From positions 56,978 through 120,977 of the forward strand of contig JAWKRB010000026.1 in the NCBI GenBank assembly GCA_041389885.1: a DNA stretch of 64,000 nt, given 5' to 3'. The notes under the pieces were generated by a model. The model ran no database searches. It saw only the letters and a list, made by a program, of their open reading frames with translations, and was not told where the DNA came from. This DNA comes from JAWKRB01 sp041389885 (lineage in GTDB: Bacteria > Myxococcota_A > Polyangia > Polyangiales > Ga0077539). The position numbers and the translations under genes were made by a program. Positions 49,892 through 56,600 of this stretch are shown in pieces. Position 1 is the stretch's first letter; every line of letters starts with the position of its first letter.

Positions 49892-51106
49892 ATGAAGATC
49901 CACGAGTACCAGGGCAAGGAGCTCTTTCGGCGCTACGGCGTTCCCGTGCCCCGCAACATCGCCGCCACGACCCCCGAAGAGGCGCGCGCGGCGGCCGAGG
50001 CGCTGATCGCCGAGACGGGCTCCCCCGTCGTGGTGGTGAAGTCGCAGATCCACGCCGGCGGCCGCGGCAAGGGTCAGGTGACCAAGAACAGCAACGTCGT
50101 GGCCCGCGGCGTCGAGGTCGTGAAGGGCGGCGCCGACGCGGTGCGCGACGCGGCCTGGCGCATGCTCGGCGGACGTCTCGTGACGAACCAGTCGGGCCCC
50201 GAGGGCAAGGTCGTGCACACCGTGCTCGTCGAGCAGGGGATGGCGATCGCCCGGGAGCTCTACCTCGGGATGCTCGTCGACCGCGACACCCGCCGGGTGG
50301 TGGTGATGGCCTCCGTCGAAGGCGGCATGGACATCGAGAAGGTCGCCGAGGAGACGCCGGAGAAGATCCTCAAGGTGTGGGTCGACCCGGTGGCGGGGCT
50401 CATGCCCTACGAGTCGCGCAAGCTGGGCTTTCAGCTCGGGTTCACCAAGGACCAGGTCGCGAAGTTTCACGTGCTGCTGAGCGCGCTCTACGCGCTCTTC
50501 ACCGCGGAGGACTGCTCGCTGCTCGAGGTGAACCCGCTCGTGGTCACCGAGGGCGGCGACGTGATCGCCCTCGACGCGAAGATCAACTTCGACGACAACG
50601 CCGACTTTCGCCACAAGGAGTGGGAGTCGCTGCGCGACGCGCACGAGGAGGACCCCACGGAGCTCGAGGCGAAGAGCTTCGGGCTCTCGTACGTCTCCCT
50701 CGAGGGCAACATCGGCTGCCTGGTGAACGGCGCGGGCCTCGCGATGGCCACGATGGACATCATCGCGCACTGCGGCGGCAGGCCCGCGAACTTCCTCGAC
50801 GTGGGCGGCGGCGCGACCGAAGAGGCCGTGACCAAGGCCTTCGAGATGATCCTGAAGGACCCCGAGGTGAAGGGGATCTTCGTGAACATCTTCGGCGGGA
50901 TCATGAAGTGCGACGTCATCGCCGCCGGCGTGATCAACGCGACGAAGAAGCTCGGCCTCAAGGTCCCCCTGGTCGTCCGCCTCGAAGGGACCAACGTGGA
51001 GGAGGGGCGCAGGCTCCTCTCTGACAGCGGACTGGCCATCACCCCCGCGAGCACGATGCTCGACGGCGCGCAGAAAATCTGCGGGCTCGTGGCGAAGGGC
51101 GCCTGA
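49892..51106 (+). CDS. sucC: Succinyl-CoA synthetase beta subunit
   Basis: 404 residues; ATP-grasp subunit that with SucD interconverts succinyl-CoA and succinate with nucleotide phosphorylation. Seen: MKIHEYQGKELFRRYGVPVP, ATP-grasp VVVKSQIHAGGRGKG, LLEVNPLVVTEGGDVIALD with the Mg ligands, and the C-terminal ligase domain with NGAGLAMATMD, NFLDVGGGA, FVNIFGGIMKCD and PLVVRLEGTNVEEGR. Slightly longer than the ~388-residue E. coli protein. It follows mdh by 1 bp and precedes sucD by 13 bp. Confidence 0.96.
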   Translation: MKIHEYQGKELFRRYGVPVPRNIAATTPEEARAAAEALIAETGSPVVVVKSQIHAGGRGKGQVTKNSNVVARGVEVVKGGADAVRDAAWRMLGGRLVTNQSGPEGKVVHTVLVEQGMAIARELYLGMLVDRDTRRVVVMASVEGGMDIEKVAEETPEKILKVWVDPVAGLMPYESRKLGFQLGFTKDQVAKFHVLLSALYALFTAEDCSLLEVNPLVVTEGGDVIALDAKINFDDNADFRHKEWESLRDAHEEDPTELEAKSFGLSYVSLEGNIGCLVNGAGLAMATMDIIAHCGGRPANFLDVGGGATEEAVTKAFEMILKDPEVKGIFVNIFGGIMKCDVIAAGVINATKKLGLKVPLVVRLEGTNVEEGRRLLSDSGLAITPASTMLDGAQKICGLVAKGA

Positions 51107-51119
51107 GGAGACACCGTCC

Positions 51120-51998
51120 ATGTCGATCATCGTCAACAACGACACGCGCCTCGTGGTGCAGGGCATCACCGGCAAGTTCGGCTCCTTTCACGCGAAGCAG
51201 ATGCTCGCGTACGGCACGAAGCTCGTCGCCGGCGTGACCCGGTCACGGCGGAAAGACCTTCGAGCAGAGCGTGCCGGTCTACGACACCATGCACGACGCC
51301 GTGCGCAACACCGGGGCCAACGCCACGGTGATCTTCGTGCCGCCCTCTGGCGCGAGCTCGACGCCATCCTCGAGGCCGCCGACTCCGGCGTCGGCCTCAT
51401 CGTGTGCATCACCGAGGGCATCCCCGTGATGGACATGCTCAAGGTGCGCCGCGCCCTCGAGCACCGCCTCAACAAGGACCTCCGGCTCATCGGCCCCAAC
51501 TGCCCTGGGGTGATCACCCCCGGCCAGTGCAAGATCGGGATCATGCCCGGGCACATCCACCAGGTGGGTCACATCGGCGTGGTCTCCCGCTCGGGCACGC
51601 TGACCTACGAGGCCGTGGGGCAGCTCTCGGCCCTGGGCATCGGTCAGTCGACCTGCGTCGGCATCGGCGGCGACCCCGTCAACGGCACCGACTTCATCGA
51701 CGTGCTCCAGCTCTTCAACGAAGACCCCGACACCCACGGGGTCATCATGATCAGCAAGATCGGCGGCGGCGCCGAGGAGCGCGCCGCGGAGTGGGTCAAG
51801 GCGAACATGAAGAAGCCCGTCGCGGGCTTCATCGCCGGCACCACCGCGCCCCCCGGCAAGCGCATGGGCCACGCCGGCGCCGTGATCTCCGGCGGCAAGG
51901 GCCGCGCGATCGACAAGATCGAGGCCTTCGAGGCCGCGGGGATCAAGGTCGCCGCGACCCCCGCGCAGATGGCCGAGACCCTCGTCTCGATGATGTGA
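51120..51998 (+). CDS. sucD: Succinyl-CoA synthetase alpha subunit, with a shifted internal segment
   Basis: 292 codons as read. The N-terminus (NDTRLVVQGITGKFGSFHAKQ divided by the CoA-binding turn) and everything from DAILEAADSG onwards are standard SucD, including IGPNCPGVI, SRSGTLTYEAVGQLS, GIGGDPVNGTDFID and the phospho-His segment KRMGHAGAVISGGKG. Between 51239 and 51358 the reading frame gives nonsense. The +1 frame of the same bases encodes the expected GHGGKTFEQSVPVYDTMHD and NATVIFVPPSGAS. About two bases appear missing at 51238-51242 (a CCC/GG run in a palindrome), and the frame is recovered near 51358. The gene is almost certainly functional with a local consensus error. Confidence 0.92.
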   Translation: MSIIVNNDTRLVVQGITGKFGSFHAKQMLAYGTKLVAGVTRSRRKDLRAERAGLRHHARRRAQHRGQRHGDLRAALWRELDAILEAADSGVGLIVCITEGIPVMDMLKVRRALEHRLNKDLRLIGPNCPGVITPGQCKIGIMPGHIHQVGHIGVVSRSGTLTYEAVGQLSALGIGQSTCVGIGGDPVNGTDFIDVLQLFNEDPDTHGVIMISKIGGGAEERAAEWVKANMKKPVAGFIAGTTAPPGKRMGHAGAVISGGKGRAIDKIEAFEAAGIKVAATPAQMAETLVSMM

Positions 51999-52149
51999 GC
52001 CTCCGGCTCCCCCGCCCGTCTCCCCGCGCCCCGAAAAATCCCTTCTCTCCTCGATGGTTCTTCCGCCTCGCGGGCGCTGTGGCATACGCCGCCGCGTCAA
52101 CGGCGGACCCTACGCACTTCCCGCAACGTGGTCCCCACGGAGAGAGAAC

Positions 52150-52569
52150 ATGGCCATCGAGACGACCTTCGCGATCATCAAGCCCGACGCCGTGGAGCAG
52201 GGCAAGGCCGCTGCGATCCTCGCGCACATCGCGGGCGCGGGCTTCAACGTGCGCGCGATCAAGCGCATCCACCTGTCGCGCGCGCAGGCCGAGGGCTTCT
52301 ACGCCGAGCACAGCGCCCGCGGCTTCTTCGGCGAGCTCTGCGCGTTCATGTCGCGCGGGCCGGTCTTCGTGATGGCCCTCGACGGCGAGAACGCCGTGGC
52401 CCGCTGGCGCGAGGTCATGGGCGCGACCGACCCCGCCGCCGCCGACGCCGGCACCATCCGCAAGCTCTTCGGCACGAGCAAGGGCGAGAACGCCACGCAC
52501 GGCTCCGACTCCCCCGCCTCCGCCGCCCGCGAGCTCGCGTACTTCTTCGCCGGCCTCGAGCTGCTCTGA
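52150..52569 (+). CDS. ndk: Nucleoside diphosphate kinase
   Basis: 139 residues, full length, from ATG 52150 with GGAGAGAG upstream. It opens with ETTFAIIKPDAVEQGKAAAI and carries the active-site phospho-His117 in NATHGSDS; GPVFVMALDGENAVARWREVMGATDP is split around the conserved Arg. It balances NTP pools and can use the ATP or GTP made by succinyl-CoA synthetase, which fits its place after sucCD. It converges directly on the next gene (adjacent stops). Confidence 0.96.
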   Translation: MAIETTFAIIKPDAVEQGKAAAILAHIAGAGFNVRAIKRIHLSRAQAEGFYAEHSARGFFGELCAFMSRGPVFVMALDGENAVARWREVMGATDPAAADAGTIRKLFGTSKGENATHGSDSPASAARELAYFFAGLELL

Positions 52570-54003
52570 TCAGCGGCGCGCGTACGCCGCCGCGATGGCC
52601 GGCTGAAGGGCCTCGCCGCCGAACTCGCACCGCCGGGCCGACAGCCGCTCGAAGCACGGCGCGAGCTCGGCGTCGAGCGCCTCGAGCGTGAAGCGCTCGG
52701 TGCCGCAGGGCGCGCCGCCCGGCGCGTGCACCTTGAGCACCCAGCGCCCCCCCGACCTCAGCCACGCCGCCGCCTGCCGCACGTACCGCTCGCGCCCCTC
52801 GCGGTCGAGGCCGTGAAAGCACCCGCGGTCGGTGATCACGTCGAAGCGCGCGCGCAGCCGCGAGGCGCGCACGTCGTCGCGCAGCCAGGTCACGCCCGCG
52901 CCCGCGTCGGCTTCGCTCGCGCGCTCGACCGCGGCGTCGGAGACGTCGAGGCCCGTGACCTGGTAGCCCGCCGCCGCGAAGCCGCGCGCCAGGGCGCCCG
53001 CGCCGCAGCCCGCGTCGAGCAGGCGGGGGTGCGTCGCGGGCGGCGCGGCCTCCGCGAGGAGCGAGGCGACCTCCTCGTCGCGCGCCACGGACCAGCCGCG
53101 CGCCGCGCCGTCGCCCGCCGCGTAGACGCGGTCCCACGCGGCGCCCTCCAGCGGCAGCGAGGCCGCGATCTCTTCGAGCACCGCGGCGAAGGCCTCGGGC
53201 TGGAGGGCCGGGCCCAGCATGTCGCGGCGCCGCCAGGGCGCGTCGGCCACCTCGACGCCCAGCGCGGGGTGCACCACCGCCGCGCCTCGCTCCCTCAGCC
53301 GCGCGACGTTCTCCTGCACGCCGTCCGAGGACCACATCGACGCGTTCATCGACGGGGCCACGACCACCCGCGCGCGGGTCGCGCACACCGCGGCGGAGAC
53401 GAGCTCCGAGGCGTCGCCCGCCGCGATGCGCGCGAGCGTCGACGCCGAGCACGGGTAGACCGCGACGAGCTCGGCCCAGCGCGCGATCGAGACGTGCGGC
53501 GCGGGCTCCCCCGGCGCGCCGCCCCAGAGCGAGCGGTGCACGGGCGCGTGGGTGATCGCCTCCAGCGCCCGCGTCGAGACGAAGCGCCGCGCGCTGCGCG
53601 TGAGCGCGACCCGCACCTCGTGGCCCCGCGCGAGGAGCAGCCGGGCGAGGGCGGGCGCGTCGACCGCCGCCACCGCGCCGCTCACCGCGAGGAGCACGCG
53701 CCGCGGATGCGGCATAACCTCTTGCGGCGCAGGCGATTCGGTCAACACACCGTGTCGGAGGAGCGCGCGTGTGAGGGCCCCCGCCGCCGCGCGCGCCGCG
53801 TCGTCGCTCGCGCCTTCGCTGCGCGCGAGCAGGCACGCGGCGAGCTCGTCGACCGAGCGCGGCGTCGCCAGGGTCGCGAGGGCCTCTCGCGCGAGCGCCG
53901 CGCCCTCGCCCTCGAAGCGCAGCGTGCGCCCGCGGCGGCCGAGGATCACCACCGCGTCGCCGTCGTCCCAGGCGCGCACGGGCTCGACGCGACGAAGCGT
54001 CAC
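52570..54003 (-). CDS. PqqD-like / HFCD flavoprotein / SAM-methyltransferase fusion
   Basis: 477 residues from GTG 54003 (GTGA overlap with the upstream gene). Three parts: (1) residues ~1-95, a winged-helix-like region with PRSVDELAACLL and ALTRALLRHGVL, resembling PqqD-type domains; (2) residues ~100-280, an HFCD flavoprotein (EpiD/CoaC family) with LLAVSGAVAAVDAPALARLL, His in PHVSIARWAEL and the PxMNxxMW motif APSMNASMW, although the PASANT motif reads PCSAST; (3) residues ~310-477, a class I methyltransferase with LLDAGCGAGALARGF and FDVITDRGCFHGL. HFCD enzymes decarboxylate C-terminal Cys of peptides or phosphopantothenoylcysteine. No CoaB domain follows, so CoA synthesis is unlikely. 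The combination is one I do not recognise. Confidence 0.75.
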   Translation of the reverse strand: MTLRRVEPVRAWDDGDAVVILGRRGRTLRFEGEGAALAREALATLATPRSVDELAACLLARSEGASDDAARAAAGALTRALLRHGVLTESPAPQEVMPHPRRVLLAVSGAVAAVDAPALARLLLARGHEVRVALTRSARRFVSTRALEAITHAPVHRSLWGGAPGEPAPHVSIARWAELVAVYPCSASTLARIAAGDASELVSAAVCATRARVVVAPSMNASMWSSDGVQENVARLRERGAAVVHPALGVEVADAPWRRRDMLGPALQPEAFAAVLEEIAASLPLEGAAWDRVYAAGDGAARGWSVARDEEVASLLAEAAPPATHPRLLDAGCGAGALARGFAAAGYQVTGLDVSDAAVERASEADAGAGVTWLRDDVRASRLRARFDVITDRGCFHGLDREGRERYVRQAAAWLRSGGRWVLKVHAPGGAPCGTERFTLEALDAELAPCFERLSARRCEFGGEALQPAIAAAYARR

Positions 54004-54704
54004 CTGGACCCCGCCGCGTCGCGGAGGGTGCGACGGAGCAGCGCCCCCGAGAGCGCGGCCAGGGCGGTCAGGAGGGCGGCCAGGGTGAGCCGCAGCGGTC
54101 GCGCGCTCGCGGCGGCCACGGCGAAGGGACCCACGGCGTGGAGCGCCGCCGGGGCTGCGGTGGGTGCGGGGTGGATCTCGACGCGGAGCGCCTCGCCTCG
54201 CAGCCCCGGCACCGCCGCGAGGGTCACCCGGCGCGCGCGCCGCTCGGCCTCGTCGAGGTCGCCCCGCGCGAGGAGCACCACCAGCGCCTGAGGGCCAGGC
54301 GAAGCGTCGGCGTCGAAGGGCGCCGGCGCGGGGAGCGACACCACCACCCGCGCGCGGTGCACGCCGGGGAGGCTCAGCAGCGCCGCGGCGACCCGCGTCG
54401 AGAGCACGCGCTCCCGCCGCGAGCGCGCGTCAGACTCGGCGCTCAGCAGCGGCGCGCTGGGGGCGTCGGGGGCCTCGGCCCCGGGGGTGCAGCCCGCGGT
54501 GAGCGCCTCGACGGCTGCGCCCACGCGGTCGGGGCTCACCACGAGCCGCGACGCCCCCGCGCCGTCGCTCACGCGCACCGCCGGGACCCCCGCGCCGTGG
54601 AGCGCGGACGCCGCGGCTTCGACGCGGGCCGGGTCGCGCCCCCGCGCGACGGTGACGCCCTCGCAGCCCAGGACCACGACGGGAACTAGAACCCGAAGGA
54701 CCAT
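54000..54704 (-). CDS. SctJ/YscJ-like (type III secretion inner ring) lipoprotein
   Basis: 234 residues from ATG 54704, overlapping the upstream pseudokinase gene by 19 bp. Signal with lipobox VVVLGC (Cys14). Then the two ring-building motifs of the YscJ/FliF family: RVEAAASALHGAGVPAVRVS with RLVVSPDRVGAAVEAL, and VLSTRVAAALLSLPGVHRARVVVSLP followed by ALVVLLARGD and VPGLRGEALRVEIHP. A C-terminal membrane helix (LTLAALLTALAALSGALL) precedes a basic end. In type III systems SctJ forms the periplasmic inner-membrane ring with SctD. No other type III gene is in the window, so it may be an orphan, a degenerate remnant, or a part of another envelope machine. Confidence 0.72.
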   Translation of the reverse strand: MVLRVLVPVVVLGCEGVTVARGRDPARVEAAASALHGAGVPAVRVSDGAGASRLVVSPDRVGAAVEALTAGCTPGAEAPDAPSAPLLSAESDARSRRERVLSTRVAAALLSLPGVHRARVVVSLPAPAPFDADASPGPQALVVLLARGDLDEAERRARRVTLAAVPGLRGEALRVEIHPAPTAAPAALHAVGPFAVAAASARPLRLTLAALLTALAALSGALLRRTLRDAAGSR

Positions 54705-56503
54705 GACAGGCCGATGCGCGGACCCCCGAAGCTCCTCCACTGAATCGACCGCGCGACCCCCGCGACGCAGGACTTCAGCGCCGACGACCCGTTGTCGACG
54801 CTCACCCCGGCCGCGCGGCCCGTGCCCGCGATGGCGATGCGCAGGCGCACCTGCCGCGCGCTGCCGTCGCCGAGGCAGCGCGCGAAGCGCGGGAGCGCCG
54901 CGTTGAGCGGACGGTTGATCTCGTCGTCGCGCAGGGTGCCGACGCCCGTGGCGGTGCCGCCAGCGCCCATGTTGAACTCGATGGGCGCGTTCATCGCCGA
55001 CTCGTAGCTCGACCCTCCGCCGCCTCCGCCCCCTCCGCCGCTGCGGGCGCGCCGCTGCGAGGGCGGCGGCGGGGGCAGGAGCCGCACGCTCGAGGTCTGC
55101 ACCCTGAGCTCCCCGCGCGCGATGAGGGAGTCGATGTCGGCCGCGGTGCGGTGGCGCCGAGAGCCCGCGCCGATGGTGAAGAAATACACCCCGCCCAGGG
55201 CCGCGAGGGCGGCGACGGCGGCGCCCGCGATCACGAAGCGCCCCCTCCGCGCGGCCTGGTCGTGCGCGATCGCCACGCGGGTCGCGGCGCTCCGGGCGGC
55301 GCCGGTGCGGGTCGCGTGCGCGGCCTCGACGAACTCGCGGTACTGCGGCCACTCGCTCAGCGGGCGACGCTCGTCGGTCTCCATGTTCACGACCGCGTCG
55401 GTGTCGAGCAGCTCGTGGCGGAGGATCGCCGCGATGAGCTCCCGCGCGGTGAGGGGGCCGTGGTCGAGCCCGCCGTGCGAGAAGATCCAGCGGTCGGAGT
55501 CGTTCGCGGTGGCGGCGTCGATGATCGCCGCGAGCTCCGCGGTGCTCTCGGCGTTGTCAGGGGCCGCGCCGTCGCCCGCGAGGGGGTCGTCGTTGAGGTC
55601 GAAGACCACGGGCACGTCGCCCGCCACCTCGCTCAGACGGTCGTCGCCGAGGTCGAACTCCACGGGGATCGCGTCGGCCTCGTCGCGGGGTACGCGCGCG
55701 GCGGGCGCCACCAGCGCCTCGAGGGCGGCGCGGAGGTGCTCGGTCGACTCGAAGCGCTCGGAGGGGTCGTCGGAGAGGCAGCTCTCGAGGATGATGTCGA
55801 GGGTCGCGGAGATGCCCTCGACGCGCGACGAGAGCGCCACGTCGGGCGTCGGCGCGACGCCCGAGAGCAGCGCGTACAAGATCGCTCCGACCGAGTAGAT
55901 GTCCGACCGCGCCGTGGGGGTCTCGCCGCGGCGGACCTCTGGGGCGATGTACTCGAGCTCCACGGCGCCCAGGGCGACCAGGGGCGCCACCAGCCCCGTG
56001 CCGGCGAGGCGCACGGCGCCCTGGTCGAGGCGCACCATCACCGGGCTCACCGCGCCGTGGGCGAGGGAGGCGTGGGCCGAGGTCAGGGCCTGACAGAGCC
56101 GGGTCACGGTGGGCCAGGCCTCTTCGAGGGTGAACGCCGCGCCCTGCGCCCGGCGCGCGCGGATGCGGTCGGCGAGGCAGTCAGGGGGGAGACTCTCGGT
56201 CGCGACGGCGATGACCCCCGACGGGAGCACCGCGCTGCCGTAGGCGGCCACGAGGTCGCGGTGCACCACCGAGGCGGCGCCGCGCACGGCCTGCCGCGTC
56301 GCGTCGGCGGCGCGGTCGTCGAGGGCGCCGCGGGGGATCATCCAGAGCGCGACCGGACGCTGGGTCTTCTGGTCCTTGGCGACGTAGACGGGGATCGAGC
56401 CGAGGGTGGTCGCGAGGTCCTTCACCTCGAAGCGACCGCCCACGACGGCGCCCGGACCGATGATCGCGTCGTTGGCGATGCCCTTGAGCGTCTGCGGCGT
56501 CAT
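54686..56503 (-). CDS. Pseudokinase-GYF-transmembrane-AgmX/TonB-like protein
   Basis: 605 residues from ATG 56503 (MTPQTLKGIANDAII). The N-terminal ~290 residues follow a protein kinase fold (GAVVGGRFEVKDL, EYIAPEVRRGETPTARSD, DIYSVGAILYALLSG) but lack catalysis: HRDLKP is replaced by HGAVSPVMVRL and DFG by AGTGLV. A GYF_2-type domain follows (RWIFSHGGLDHGPLTARELI, about 350-400), then a membrane helix (FVIAGAAVAALAALGGVYFF), a Pro-rich and nine-Gly linker, and a periplasmic C-terminal domain (EINRPLNAALPRFARCLGDG, SVDNGSSALKSCVAGV) like the TonB/AgmX-type ends of myxobacterial gliding proteins. GltJ/AgmX has a comparable GYF-TM-TonB order. First gene of the minus-strand trio, divergent from glyS. 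Confidence 0.78.
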   Translation of the reverse strand: MTPQTLKGIANDAIIGPGAVVGGRFEVKDLATTLGSIPVYVAKDQKTQRPVALWMIPRGALDDRAADATRQAVRGAASVVHRDLVAAYGSAVLPSGVIAVATESLPPDCLADRIRARRAQGAAFTLEEAWPTVTRLCQALTSAHASLAHGAVSPVMVRLDQGAVRLAGTGLVAPLVALGAVELEYIAPEVRRGETPTARSDIYSVGAILYALLSGVAPTPDVALSSRVEGISATLDIILESCLSDDPSERFESTEHLRAALEALVAPAARVPRDEADAIPVEFDLGDDRLSEVAGDVPVVFDLNDDPLAGDGAAPDNAESTAELAAIIDAATANDSDRWIFSHGGLDHGPLTARELIAAILRHELLDTDAVVNMETDERRPLSEWPQYREFVEAAHATRTGAARSAATRVAIAHDQAARRGRFVIAGAAVAALAALGGVYFFTIGAGSRRHRTAADIDSLIARGELRVQTSSVRLLPPPPPSQRRARSGGGGGGGGGSSYESAMNAPIEFNMGAGGTATGVGTLRDDEINRPLNAALPRFARCLGDGSARQVRLRIAIAGTGRAAGVSVDNGSSALKSCVAGVARSIQWRSFGGPRIGLSWSFGF

Positions 56504-56600
56504 GCGATCCCGAGCGTAACGTCGCCGAGCGCGGCCGCACAACGCCATCGCTTATCACCGCGCACGTTCTCTGATAGAGCCGTCGCGCCCGAAAGGTGCC

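Noticed and set aside
52570..54003. A RiPP biosynthetic cluster around the HFCD fusion
   Set aside because: No precursor peptide, transporter or peptidase is recognisable nearby; only the enzyme fusion hints at it.
54000..54704. A type III secretion system in this window
   Set aside because: Only one SctJ-like gene is present; no other structural gene is seen, so a secretion system cannot be claimed.
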